Below, piece after piece: positions 35,157-43,822 of a stretch of 64,000 bases of DNA (position 1 is its first letter; every line of letters begins with the position of its first letter). The translations under genes and the position numbers were made by a program. The stretch is from NCBI RefSeq assembly GCF_014201115.1, contig NZ_JACHDO010000001.1, positions 3,410,001 through 3,474,000 of the forward strand, written 5' to 3'. The notes beneath the pieces are model-generated. The model saw nothing but the letters and a program-made list of their open reading frames with translations, searched no databases and was not told the DNA's origin. Source of the stretch: Nocardiopsis metallicus (lineage in GTDB: Bacteria > Actinomycetota > Actinomycetes > Streptosporangiales > Streptosporangiaceae).

Positions 35157-36466
35157 CAGGTAAGACGTAAGGCCAGATCTTCGGATCTGGCCTTACGCGT
35201 GTCCCCGGTCCCCGTGGTGGGAGGTATCCGGGAGGCCATCCCCGAAGCGGGTTCCTTCGGGAGCCCGCTCTCGCTGTCGCCGCGGTAGTGCTCCTGGAGG
35301 ATCGGCGCCCTACCGAACAGCCGATCCCGCTCCCGGGGAGTGAGAGCGCCCACACTGCGCGCCCACCGGCTTTCAAGCACGCTGCGTACACGCCGCTCCA
35401 TCTCCGGGGTCACGTGCTCGTAGACCCGACCCATCCCGACCACCGTGTGCCCCAACCGAGCGGCCCTGGCCACCTCGGGCACGTTCTCCTCGGCCAACCA
35501 GGTGCGCTGCGTGTGCCGCCCCGCCTCGTTGAAGGTGATCCCCGCCAGCAACGGCCCCCGCAACCACGACAGCTCGCTCACAGGCACGCCGTCCCACGCA
35601 GGCCGCCAGAACCTCTGCCGAAAGTTCCCGCGACGCAGCAGCCCGCCCTGGGGCCCAGTGAACAGGTACTCGTGCTCGCACACCTGGATCAGCTGCGTGT
35701 AGAGCCGGTCCAGGAACGGCGGGAGCTGCACCCACCGCTTGCCCGCCGGGGTCTTGGGCTTCTTGGCCACCTCCATCGCCCCGGCGACCTCACGCAGGGG
35801 CGTGCGCACCGGGATAGCGCGGTTGACCTCGTCGTAGTCGTGCGGTCGCAGGACGACCAGTTCCGACCACCGCGCCCCGGTGTAGGCGTTCATCAGCGCC
35901 AGCACCAACCCGCAAGAGCCGAAGGTGTGGTGCAACCGCATCGCCGCCCGCAGGGACTGGGCGGGGGTGGCGACCTGGCGCTCGCCCACGTACTCCCCCG
36001 AGGTCACCCGCACCCCCCGGGCCGGGTTGGCGGGGATCTTGCGGTCCTTGACCGCCACCTCCAGGATCCGGGAGAAGTAGGCGAAGATCGAGGCCACCGA
36101 CGGCTCGGTGAGCTCCTCGTGCAGGTCCTTCACCCATCCCTCGATCTCCTGGTAGTCGTTGAAGATCGCCCCCAAGGGGTAGTCCTCCCACTGGGGCAGG
36201 ATGTGCCGGTCCAGATAGGACCGGTACTTGGCGCGGGTGTTGATCGCCAACCGGGCCTTGGTGAACACCCGCTCGGCGAAGGTCCCGAACCTCTCCTCGG
36301 CGTGTGCCGGGTCGATCCAGGTGTGTCGGCGGATATCGGTCTCCTGGTCACCGCCCCAGGCCAGTGCCGCCTTCTTGGTCTCGAACCCGGACTCAGAAGC
36401 CCAACTCCCGTTGGGCTTCTTGTACTTGACCCGCCACTTCTTACCTCGCTGTTCCGCATACGCCAT
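35102..36466 (-). CDS. Tyrosine-type site-specific integrase
   Basis: 454 residues. An N-terminal arm-binding region (KKWRVKYKKPNGSW) and a core-binding domain precede the catalytic domain. Catalytic residues are Arg199 (TGARWSEL), His318 and Arg321 (RHTQRTWL), His340 (LGH) and Tyr349 (VYEHV). The start at 36466 is chosen for GAGGAG 9 bases upstream. The last residues, RYRTRTCDPYRVEVVL, are encoded by the tRNA-Val gene, so the stop codon lies in the attachment core, as known for some actinomycete integrative elements. No excisionase is seen next to it. Confidence 0.93.
   Translation of the reverse strand: MAYAEQRGKKWRVKYKKPNGSWASESGFETKKAALAWGGDQETDIRRHTWIDPAHAEERFGTFAERVFTKARLAINTRAKYRSYLDRHILPQWEDYPLGAIFNDYQEIEGWVKDLHEELTEPSVASIFAYFSRILEVAVKDRKIPANPARGVRVTSGEYVGERQVATPAQSLRAAMRLHHTFGSCGLVLALMNAYTGARWSELVVLRPHDYDEVNRAIPVRTPLREVAGAMEVAKKPKTPAGKRWVQLPPFLDRLYTQLIQVCEHEYLFTGPQGGLLRRGNFRQRFWRPAWDGVPVSELSWLRGPLLAGITFNEAGRHTQRTWLAEENVPEVARAARLGHTVVGMGRVYEHVTPEMERRVRSVLESRWARSVGALTPRERDRLFGRAPILQEHYRGDSESGLPKEPASGMASRIPPTTGTGDTRKARSEDLALRLTCGRYRTRTCDPYRVEVVL
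35166..35199. terminator. Strong hairpin with TTCG tetraloop after tRNA cluster
   Basis: A perfect 14-base stem CGTAAGGCCAGATC (35166-35179) / GATCTGGCCTTACG (35184-35197, closing by 35199) around a TTCG loop. This is the classic very stable tetraloop terminator, 9 bases past tRNA-Val. It also lies inside the 3' part of the integrase frame on the other strand. Confidence 0.85.
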
Positions 36467-36837
36467 GCGCATGAACTCCTCATCTGTTGGGGTTAGTCGG
36501 TTCTCCTCTGAGTGCATGCGGAACTTCTGATCAGGGACGTGGCCTGAAGTCCTCGACGGACAGGTACGGACCACGGAGGGTCTCTCGGGTGGCACCCAGC
36601 TGGTTACCGATGCGGGTAATCGCCCCGCTGCGGCTGACCGGGGCTCGGCTGGCTCATATCCGTAGAGTTTCGAGAACAAGAAGCCGAGCACCGTAGCCTA
36701 AGACTCCAGAAACACGACTCCACTGAAGTCGGTACATGCCACGTCCACCGCACCCGGCACGAAACAATCTTCCGGCACGCCAGTGACGTGGCTAACGTGG
36801 GTCGGATCCTGCGCTTCCCACCCACGAAGGGCTATCC
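36467..36837. other. Intergenic region between integrase and methyltransferase
   Basis: 371 bases without a credible gene; should contain promoters for the integrase (minus) and methyltransferase (plus). No xis-like frame with a ribosome site was found. Confidence 0.45.
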
Positions 36838-37485
36838 ATGGCTAACCCGACCTCCACAGTGTCCGAGTACTGGGACCGCTACGCCAGCGGCGTCACTGCC
36901 GAAGCCGACCTGAATACGGCGTTCGGGTGGACCCAGTGGGAGGGGCATGGTCCCGGCAGGGAGCTGCTTGGGGATGCGGGTTCGGCGTTGGAGCTGGGGT
37001 GTGGCCGCGGGGTGGAGGTCGCCGCTCTGGCTCGGGACGGTGTCAGTGCCGAAGGCATCGACCTCTCCCCCGTCCAGGTACAGCGGGCGCGCGAGCGGTG
37101 GGGGCCGTTGGGGGCCCGCTTCTACCAGGGTGATGTGGTCGAGTTCCTGGGAGCGGCCGAGCAGCGGTGGGACGCGATCTACTCGGTGTGGGGCGCGCTC
37201 TGGTTCACGGACCCTCGTGTGCTCCTGTCCTTGGTCCATGACCGGCTGGCGGCGGGCGGCCGGTTGGTGTTCTCCCATGCCGAACCCGTTCCCGGCTCGC
37301 CGGGGCCGCAGGGCATGTACGGCGGCGGGTTTCGCGGTAGGCGGGTGTGGCTGCATCGGTGGGCGTACGAGCCGCAGGTATGGGAGGAACTGCTCCGCGG
37401 GGTGGGGTTCGAGCACGCTTGTGTGTGGGTGGAGTCAGCACCGGAGGAAGGTCATGTAGGCACGTTGATCGGTGTCGCCCACTGA
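36838..37485 (+). CDS. Class I SAM-dependent methyltransferase, 3' end set by an IS
   Basis: 215 residues. The SAM-binding motif I is ALELGCGRGVEVAAL, motif II is near GARFYQGDVVEFL and motif IV WDAIYSVWGALWF. The TGA stop (37483-37485) is the first three bases of IS-A1, so the natural C-terminus may have been longer or slightly different. The methyl acceptor is unknown. Confidence 0.85.
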   Translation: MANPTSTVSEYWDRYASGVTAEADLNTAFGWTQWEGHGPGRELLGDAGSALELGCGRGVEVAALARDGVSAEGIDLSPVQVQRARERWGPLGARFYQGDVVEFLGAAEQRWDAIYSVWGALWFTDPRVLLSLVHDRLAAGGRLVFSHAEPVPGSPGPQGMYGGGFRGRRVWLHRWAYEPQVWEELLRGVGFEHACVWVESAPEEGHVGTLIGVAH

Positions 37486-37523
37486 TGTTGCTTCAGTTCG
37501 GTAGACACCTGTGAGCTGGGGTT

Positions 37524-38335
37524 TTACGCGGCCTGAGACAGCGCCGCAAGCCTGTCTTGAGCAACTTCGGTGTGGCGACGTTCATACTCAGCCGGGCTGA
37601 GCTGACCATTGGCCGAATGCCGCCGCCAGGGGTTGTAGAACCCCTCGATATAGGAGAACACCTCCCGCTCCGCATCCGCCCTGGTGGCGAAACGGGTGCG
37701 GTCGATCAACTCGGTCTCCAACGACGCGAAGAAGCTCTCGGTGACGGCGTTGTCGTAACACGACCCCGTCCGCCCCGTCGAGGGAGCGATCCCTGCCTCT
37801 TCGCAGCGGCGACCAAAGGCCAGACTGGTGTATTGCGATCCCTTGTCCGAGTGATGGATCAGCCCCGGACCGGGACGGCGGGCGGTCACCGCCATGGCCA
37901 GCGCGTCGCAGACCAGATCGGCGCGCATGTGAGGGGCCATCGCCCAGCCCACGATGCGGCGCGAGAACAGGTCCATCACCACCGCCAGGTACACCCACCC
38001 CTGGTCGGTGGGCACGTAGGTGATGTCCGCGCTCCACTTGGTGTTGGGGGCATGGGCGGTGAAGTCACGACCGACCAGATCCGGTGGGGCTGTGGCCATC
38101 CGGTCCTGGGAGGTCAGGCTTTTGCGGCCGGTGCGGCGGTGGACCCCGACCAGGCCCTGGCGGCGCATCAGCCGGGTGATGCGGTTGCGTCCAGCGCGGA
38201 TGCCGTCGAGCTCGGCCAGGTCGGCCTGGAGCCTGGGGGAGCCGTAGGTGCCGCGGGAGCGCTCGTGGTGGCCCTGGATGCGCTCGGACAGGTCAGCGTC
38301 GGAGCGTTCCTTGGCCGTGGGGCCGTCCTGGATTC
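37524..38335 (-). pseudogene. IS-A1 transposase orfB, C-terminal part (interrupted)
   Basis: Encodes most of the DDE transposase, with the three acidic residues in WSADITYVPTDQG, HHSDKGSQYTS and ESFFASLETELI. The reading frame is cut at the GATTC target site (38331-38335) by IS-B. The missing N-terminal codons lie at 39915-40022. Confidence 0.92.
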
Positions 38336-38418
38336 CCTCTGTGTCAGGCTCAAGTGGGACACCAAGGGATAACCTTCACTAACTGGCACAAGCAGGGCGA
38401 GAACAGGCAACCACCACC

Positions 38419-38841
38419 GTGACGATGACCAACCACGACCTCCACACCAACGATGAAGGGCCTCGAGCCACCCGGCCCAAGCGCCGGACCTTCACCCACG
38501 CCTACAAGCTGCGGGTCCTGGAGGAATACGACACCGCACCCGCCGGCGAGAAAGGCGCCCTGCTGCGCAGGGAAGGACTCTACGACTCCAGCATCCAGCT
38601 CTGGCGCAAACAGAGAGATGGCGGCGAACTGAGCACCTCACCGGCCGGGGCGACTTCCAGAAAGAAGACACCTGAACAGGTCGAACTGGAACAGCTGCGC
38701 CGGGAGAAAGCCAAACTTGAGCGTGACAACGCCCGGATGTCCAAGAAGCTGACCCAGACCGAGGCAGCCATGGAAATCCTGGGAAAAGCACACGCGCTCT
38801 TGGAGATCGTGTCCGAGAGCGCGGACTCGGAGAACTCGTAA
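38419..38841 (+). CDS. IS-B orfA (transposase HTH/leucine-zipper subunit)
   Basis: 140 residues. An HTH_Tnp-type N-terminus (RTFTHAYKLRVLEEYD) is followed by a heptad-like coiled coil (LEQLRREKAKLERDNARMSKKL). Start may be the GTG at 38419 or the ATG at 38425. Near its 3' end is the slippery heptamer G_GGA_AAA. Confidence 0.9.
   Translation: MTMTNHDLHTNDEGPRATRPKRRTFTHAYKLRVLEEYDTAPAGEKGALLRREGLYDSSIQLWRKQRDGGELSTSPAGATSRKKTPEQVELEQLRREKAKLERDNARMSKKLTQTEAAMEILGKAHALLEIVSESADSENS
38781..38787 (+). promoter_or_regulatory. Programmed -1 frameshift heptamer G_GGA_AAA
   Basis: GGGAAAA in the X_XXY_YYZ layout, aligned to the orfA codons GGA and AAA. A -1 slip here moves ribosomes into the orfB frame, which is open from this point through the rest of the transposase. 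Confidence 0.75.
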
Positions 38842-39875
38842 CCGAGGTTCGCGAGAACACACGAATCCAACTCGAACCGCATACCGGCGTCAAAGAGTCC
38901 TGTCGCCTGTCGGGCATCAACCGCTCGACCCACTACCGCAACCGGGACCGAAACCCCTCCGCCCCGACCGAACCCGCCAGGACGCCTCCCCCGAACCGGC
39001 TGGAGAGCGAAGAACGCGAACACATCATCGCAGTCCTCAACAGCACGAGGTTTCGGGACAAAGCTCCCCGGCAGGTGTGGGCGGCCCTGCTGGACGAGGG
39101 CACCTACCTGTGCTCGGTGGCCACGATGTACCGGCTGCTGCGCGAACGCGGCCAGAGCCGGGAGCGGCGGGCCCAGGCCACCCACCCGCCCAAGACCAAA
39201 CCCGAGCTGGTGGCCCACGCCCCGAACCAGGTGTGGAGCTATGACATAACGAAACTGCGTGGACCCGGCCCGGGCAGGTTCTTCGATCTGTACGTCATGA
39301 TCGACATCTACTCCCGGTGCGTGGTGCACTGGGAAATCCACACCAGAGAATCAGGCGAGATCGCCGAAGGGTTCATCGCCAACTCCATCGCGGCCAACGG
39401 CCAGATCGCCGCCGAAGTGATCCATTCCGACCGCGGTACCGCGATGACATCGCAGCCCGTTTCCGAGCTGCTGTCCATGCTCGGCATCACCAAATCGCAC
39501 TCCAGGCCGAAGACGAGCAACGACAACCCCTACAGCGAAGCGCATTTCAAGACGCTGAAGTACTGCCCGGCGTTTCCTGACCGGTTCGGGTCCATTCAGG
39601 GAGCCCGGCGGTTCTGCCGCAGATTCTTCCAGTACTACAACCACGAGCACTACCACTCCGGGATCGGGCTGCACACTCCTTTCACGGTGCATATCGGCAC
39701 CGCGCACGCGATTCAGGACAAGCGAGCGCAAGCCATTGAGGCCTTTCGCGCGGCCAATCCGCAGCGGTTCACCCGCAGGCCTGTGCTTCCTGCTCTTCCC
39801 GAGGCCGCGTGGATCAACGAGCCGGACATCGTGCCTACCGCACAGCACAGCGCTGACCTGCGTGAAGCGGCCTGA
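38784..39875 (+). CDS. IS-B orfB (DDE transposase), expressed by -1 frameshift
   Basis: The frame is open from the slippery site through ELVTEVRENTRIQLEPHTGV and an HTH_21-like region (CRLSGINRSTHYRNR) to the catalytic core. DDE residues are in VWSYDITKLRG, IHSDRGTAMTS and NPYSEAHFKTLKY. The first in-frame start codon is only at 39075, inside the domain, so OrfAB fusion by frameshift is the likely active product. Confidence 0.9.
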   Translation, partial: KSTRALGDRVRERGLGELVTEVRENTRIQLEPHTGVKESCRLSGINRSTHYRNRDRNPSAPTEPARTPPPNRLESEEREHIIAVLNSTRFRDKAPRQVWAALLDEGTYLCSVATMYRLLRERGQSRERRAQATHPPKTKPELVAHAPNQVWSYDITKLRGPGPGRFFDLYVMIDIYSRCVVHWEIHTRESGEIAEGFIANSIAANGQIAAEVIHSDRGTAMTSQPVSELLSMLGITKSHSRPKTSNDNPYSEAHFKTLKYCPAFPDRFGSIQGARRFCRRFFQYYNHEHYHSGIGLHTPFTVHIGTAHAIQDKRAQAIEAFRAANPQRFTRRPVLPALPEAAWINEPDIVPTAQHSADLREAA

Positions 39876-39914
39876 CGATCACCTGCCCCTGTCCGATTCG
39901 ACTTGACACACTCC

Positions 39915-40022
39915 GATTCGGTGGTGGTGTTTGTAGTAGCCCTGCCGCGATACGCCGAGCAGCCGGGACATCAGGGAGACGGAGTGGCGTGTCTTTTCTT
40001 CGTCGATCAGCCGGAACATCAC
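39915..40022 (-). pseudogene. IS-A1 transposase orfB, N-terminal part
   Basis: Codes for the first 36 or so residues (MFRLIDEEKTRHSVSLMS, then the HTH segment LLGVSRQGYYKHHHR) before IS-B interrupts the frame at GATTC. It overlaps the orfA stop as GTGA, as in the intact copy. Confidence 0.92.
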
Positions 40023-40306
40023 CGACTGGTCTCCCGGACGAAGAAAGCCGTGGCCTTGCGCAGGATCTCGCGCTCTTCGCGCAGCTGGGCGTTCTCTCGG
40101 CGAAGGCGGGCCAGTTCGGCCTTGTCATCGCTGGTGGTGCCCTCTGCCTGGCCGGAGTCGATCTTGGCCTGATTGATCCAGGTGCGGATCGTCTGGGCCG
40201 AGGGTTCGAACTCAGCTGCCAGGTCCTCGGGGCTACGGCCGGAGCGGGCCAGCGCGATGATCTGATCGCGGTACTCCGGCGGGTACGCAGGGCGGGTCTT
40301 GGGCAC
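40019..40306 (-). CDS. IS-A1 orfA (transposase HTH subunit)
   Basis: 95 residues, identical to the intact copy: HTH segment SPEDLAAEFEPSAQTIRTWI then a leucine-zipper-like LARLRRENAQLREEREIL. The GTG at 40306 has GAGGAG upstream. Intact, but its partner orfB is broken. Confidence 0.92.
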   Translation of the reverse strand: MPKTRPAYPPEYRDQIIALARSGRSPEDLAAEFEPSAQTIRTWINQAKIDSGQAEGTTSDDKAELARLRRENAQLREEREILRKATAFFVRETSR

Positions 40307-40372
40307 TTCAATCTCCTCGTTCAATGACAAAGTATCCGAAAGCGGACACCTGTCCACCGAACCGAAGCAAGA

Positions 40373-40744
40373 TCACTCCTTGGGAACGTCAGGGCCACGC
40401 ATCGCCGCTTCCCGCACGGCCTCGTCTAGCTGAGCGGAGGCCTGCTCCAGCTTCGTGATCTGCCCGTCCCCACAGAACCTGGTCGCAGTATGCAGATGGA
40501 ACTGCGCCTGGACCAGATCCTCAAACCAACCCTCAACGCGCTCCTGGGAGATGATCGTGAACCCTTCAACGGTGACGGCTGACCGCACATACAACACACG
40601 CAAGATGTGGTGGATCGTGCCGTCATAGGCTGCCTGGAGCTGGTCTCGGCGCCACCGCTCCTGTTCCCGTTGGGCCTGTTTGTTCTCCACGAAAAGAGCT
40701 CCGCCCAGGAGTGCACCCACCAACCCCATGACCGCTGCAGCCAT
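40373..40744 (-). CDS. Hypothetical protein with N-terminal membrane segment, 3' end set by an IS
   Basis: 123 residues. One hydrophobic segment at about 2-18 (AAAVMGLVGALLGGALF) is followed by a soluble helical region. The TGA stop (40373-40375) is formed by the last three bases of IS-A1, so the gene may be truncated. Not recognised. Confidence 0.6.
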   Translation of the reverse strand: MAAAVMGLVGALLGGALFVENKQAQREQERWRRDQLQAAYDGTIHHILRVLYVRSAVTVEGFTIISQERVEGWFEDLVQAQFHLHTATRFCGDGQITKLEQASAQLDEAVREAAMRGPDVPKE

Positions 40745-40935
40745 GCCAGCCTCCGCCTCATTTGGTGTCAGTCCTTCAGTATCGGGCCTTCCTCCGGAAT
40801 CGGGGATGTCGAACTCGTCGCGAGCGCCCAGGGTGAAGGTCTCAGGGTCGGTCAGTGAGGAGTGAACAGCACTGACCAGGCATGTTAAGAGTTATCTCTG
40901 ATGATGAAGTCGTCCGGTTTCAGGAGAGCATGCCC

Positions 40936-41979
40936 ATGGGCCAAGACCCGCACCATCCAACCGTCTCAGCGCTGCTCCGCTCCCGGTACGCGTTGGCGAA
41001 TGTGCGTCTTGAACGGATTTCGGGTGGGCACAGCACGCAGAACTATCATGCCGTGGACAGCAGCGGCTCAGAGGTTTTCGTCAAGGTTTATCCGGAGGGT
41101 TGGGACGTCCGAGCCGAACAGCAGGCCATTGCGTTGACGCGGTGGGCCGGAGGCCACGGCGTACCGACAGCCCGTCTTCGAGAATCGGTGGACGGTGAGC
41201 TCCTCGCCTGCTCGGGGGCGGTGGCCCTGTCGGTATGGGAGTGGGTGCCCGGAGATACTGTGAGCAGTGGGTTCACTCCCGCGGAGCAGGTGATGGTGGG
41301 GCAGGCGCTGGGCCGGATTCATGCGGTGTTCGCGCACCACCGGCTAAGCCGCACGCTGTCTCCGTGGACCGAGGAGTGGTTCTCTGCTGATCTGCGCGAA
41401 ACAGAGGCCCGTATCGACTCGCTGCTCGGTGTCATTGCCGGGCGTGACTGCCGCGATGAATTCGATGTGACCGCGCGGAGCACACTCACAGACCGTCGGA
41501 TCATGCTGGCCCAGGTACCTGATCTCCTTTCCGATCTATCACGTGACCTGGGAACTCAGGTGCTGCATGGTGACTTCACCCCTCCGAACCTGCTGTTCGA
41601 CGAGCAGGGTCTTGCTGCGGTGATCGACTTCCGCCCTCCTGTGCCGTACATGCTCGCCTTCGAGTTGGGCCGAATCGCTTTCGACCCGCGCACCGTCGTC
41701 TTGGACGAAGGCTGGATCGACTCTGCAGCCCGACTCATCACTGCATACCTGAGGGAGAACACCGGGATCGCTCGTCAAGACGTGCTGGTCTGTGGTCGGG
41801 TGATTCTCGTCCAGATGCTCAGGAGTCTCTACGGCATCGAGCAGCACTACTTGAACCCAGATCCCCGGCAGGCAGCGCTCGACGAGTTCTGGCAGTTGCG
41901 TCACCGAGCGGCCGGTCGCCTCTTGGAGAACTTGGAAGAGGTCGAAGCGATGCTCAGTGGCGTCAGTAAGAGGCGTTGA
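40936..41979 (+). CDS. Aminoglycoside phosphotransferase-fold kinase
   Basis: 347 residues from the ATG at 40936, chosen because AGGAG lies 9 bases upstream; the frame is open from 40882. It has the ATP-site segment ISGGHSTQNYHAV, the Lys in EVFVKVYPEG, the catalytic Brenner loop LHGDFTPPNLLFD and the metal Asp in VIDFRPP. APH-fold enzymes phosphorylate antibiotics, homoserine or other small molecules. Base composition is slightly lower in GC than the core genes, consistent with transfer. Confidence 0.85.
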   Translation: MGQDPHHPTVSALLRSRYALANVRLERISGGHSTQNYHAVDSSGSEVFVKVYPEGWDVRAEQQAIALTRWAGGHGVPTARLRESVDGELLACSGAVALSVWEWVPGDTVSSGFTPAEQVMVGQALGRIHAVFAHHRLSRTLSPWTEEWFSADLRETEARIDSLLGVIAGRDCRDEFDVTARSTLTDRRIMLAQVPDLLSDLSRDLGTQVLHGDFTPPNLLFDEQGLAAVIDFRPPVPYMLAFELGRIAFDPRTVVLDEGWIDSAARLITAYLRENTGIARQDVLVCGRVILVQMLRSLYGIEQHYLNPDPRQAALDEFWQLRHRAAGRLLENLEEVEAMLSGVSKRR

Positions 41980-42037
41980 TCGTGGATGATGAGGGCAGAG
42001 CAGGCACTTACTTCACTCGCCCCGCCCTCTTCGCTGC

Positions 42038-43768
42038 CTACAGCCGTTGGGGGGTTTCGATGCCCAGCAGGTCCAGGCCGCTCTCGAGGACCGCGGCGGT
42101 GTGAGTGGCGAGCGCCAACCTCGACGCGCGTACCTCGTCCTGGGACTTGAGGACCGGGCACTGCTCGTAGAAGCTGCTGAAGGCGGTGGCCAGGTCGAAC
42201 AGGTAGTTCGCCAGGCGATGGGCCTCCAAGTACTGCAGGGCGGTGTCCATCACCTCCGGGAAGCGCGCTAGCTCCAGGGCCAGCCGGCGTTCGGCGGGCT
42301 CAGTGAGCGTGACCGACGCTCCCAGGGGTGGGGTGTGATCGGCGCGGCGCAGGATGGAGCGGATCCGGGCGATGGCGTACTGGAGGTAGACGGCGGTGTT
42401 GCCGTCCATGGCCAGCATCCGGTCCCAATCAAAGACGTAGTCCTTGATGCGGTCTGTGGAAAGATCCGCGTATTTGATGGCGCCGATCCCCACGGCCTGG
42501 GCGATCTCGGCGCGTTCGGCCTCGCTGAGGTCAGTGCGGTCGGCCACGATCGCGGCGGCGCGTTGAACTCCTTCGTGGAGAAGGTCGGTGAGCTTGAGGG
42601 TGGCGCCCGCGCGGGTGCGCAGGATCTTGCCGTCCTCGCCCAGCACGCTGCCGAAGGCGACGTGGTCGGTCTCGGTGGCCGGGCTGACCCACTCGGCCTT
42701 GCGGGCGGCAGCGAAGATCATCGCGAAGTGCGTGGACTGGGGGGAACCGACCACGTAGATGAGCCGGTCGCCTTTGAGGTTTTGGGCGCGGTGACGGATG
42801 GTGGCCAGGTCGGTGGCATCGTAGCCGTAGCCGCCGTCGCGTTTGCGCACGATGAGCGGCAGGGGTTTGTCCTCGCGTCCGGTGAACCCCTCTAGAAACA
42901 CGCACAGGGCCCCGTCACTCATGTGGGCCAGACCGCGGCGGGTGAGTTCGTCGGCGACATCGTCCAGGATCGGCTGGTAGGCGCTTTCACCCTGGTAGTC
43001 GGCGGGGGTGAGCTGAACTCCCAGCAGGTCGTAGACGGCTTCGATGTGGTGCTTGGACTCGGTCAGGAGCCGTTCCCACAAGGCCAAGGTGTCGGGGTCG
43101 CCTGCTTGCAGGGCCACCACACGGGCGCGGGCGCGGTCAGCGAAGTCCTGGTCGGCGTCGAACTTGGTTCGCGCCTGCTGGTAGAAGACGTTGAGGTCGC
43201 TAATGGAGAACTCGGTCTCGTGCAGGCCCTCGTCGACCAGGTGCTCGACCAGCATGCCGAAGGGGGTGCCCCAGTCCCCGAGGTGGTTCTGGCGCACGAC
43301 CTCGTCCCCGGCGAAGGTGTGCATGCGCACGATGGCGTCGCCGATGATCGTGGAGCGCAAGTGCCCCACGTGCATCTCTTTGGCCATGTTGGGTGAGGAG
43401 TAGTCCACGACCACACGGCGCGGTGCGCCCTCCGGACGGTAGCCGAACCGTGGATCCGCAGCCAGGGCGGCGGTGTGTTCACTCAACCAGGCGTCGTTCA
43501 GAGCCACGTTGAGGAAGCCGGGGCCGGCCACCTCGACGTTGGCGGCCACCGAGCCCAGGTCCAGGTGGTCGAGGATCTGTTCGGCGACCTCGCGGGAGGG
43601 CCGTCGGAGCCGTTTGGCCAGGGCCATGGCCGTGTTGATCTGGTAGTCGACACCGTCTCGCTGGGAGGGGCGTACGACGGCCTCGTCGATGGTGATGTCC
43701 ACCTCGAACGCGGCGGCCACAGCGGCGACGACGCGCCGTCCGAGATCGGCTCCGATGTCTCCTGTCAC
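42038..43768 (-). CDS. argS: Arginyl-tRNA synthetase
   Basis: About 576 residues. It has the N-terminal additional domain, the HIGH-type motif in SSPNMAKEMHVGHLRSTIIGD, the ArgRS segment NHLGDWGTPFGMLVEHL, and the C-terminal anticodon-binding helices. It attaches arginine to tRNA-Arg. GTG at 43768 has GAGGA 5 bases upstream; 43780 is an alternative. It is the last gene of the pterin operon, 42-54 bases after the reductase gene. An argS in this setting is probably a second copy with a pathway or resistance role; the housekeeping copy is not visible here. Confidence 0.93.
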   Translation of the reverse strand: MTGDIGADLGRRVVAAVAAAFEVDITIDEAVVRPSQRDGVDYQINTAMALAKRLRRPSREVAEQILDHLDLGSVAANVEVAGPGFLNVALNDAWLSEHTAALAADPRFGYRPEGAPRRVVVDYSSPNMAKEMHVGHLRSTIIGDAIVRMHTFAGDEVVRQNHLGDWGTPFGMLVEHLVDEGLHETEFSISDLNVFYQQARTKFDADQDFADRARARVVALQAGDPDTLALWERLLTESKHHIEAVYDLLGVQLTPADYQGESAYQPILDDVADELTRRGLAHMSDGALCVFLEGFTGREDKPLPLIVRKRDGGYGYDATDLATIRHRAQNLKGDRLIYVVGSPQSTHFAMIFAAARKAEWVSPATETDHVAFGSVLGEDGKILRTRAGATLKLTDLLHEGVQRAAAIVADRTDLSEAERAEIAQAVGIGAIKYADLSTDRIKDYVFDWDRMLAMDGNTAVYLQYAIARIRSILRRADHTPPLGASVTLTEPAERRLALELARFPEVMDTALQYLEAHRLANYLFDLATAFSSFYEQCPVLKSQDEVRASRLALATHTAAVLESGLDLLGIETPQRL

Positions 43769-43822
43769 AGCTTTCCTCACTGTTTGCGCAGTCCCCCAGG
43801 CTGCGAGGGCCGGGGTGGATGT

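Larger units (their letters stand above)
38336..39914 (+). mobile_element. IS-B: IS3-family element inserted in IS-A1
   Basis: 1579 bases flanked by the 5-base direct repeat GATTC (38331-38335 and 39915-39919). Its ends are imperfect inverted repeats sharing TGTGTCA a few bases in, then a GGACA block. It encodes two overlapping frames joined by a -1 frameshift. Removing it and one GATTC restores the IS-A1 transposase exactly. Confidence 0.92.
37483..40375 (-). mobile_element. IS-A1: IS3-family element interrupted by IS-B
   Basis: Element bounded by imperfect inverted repeats beginning TGATSTTGCTTC, transposase on the minus strand. It is nearly identical to the intact copy at 51665-52973 (1309 bases). 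Its span of 2893 bases equals 1309 plus IS-B (1579) plus one 5-base target repeat, which confirms all boundaries. Flanking bases CAC and CTC do not form a perfect target repeat. Confidence 0.93.
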
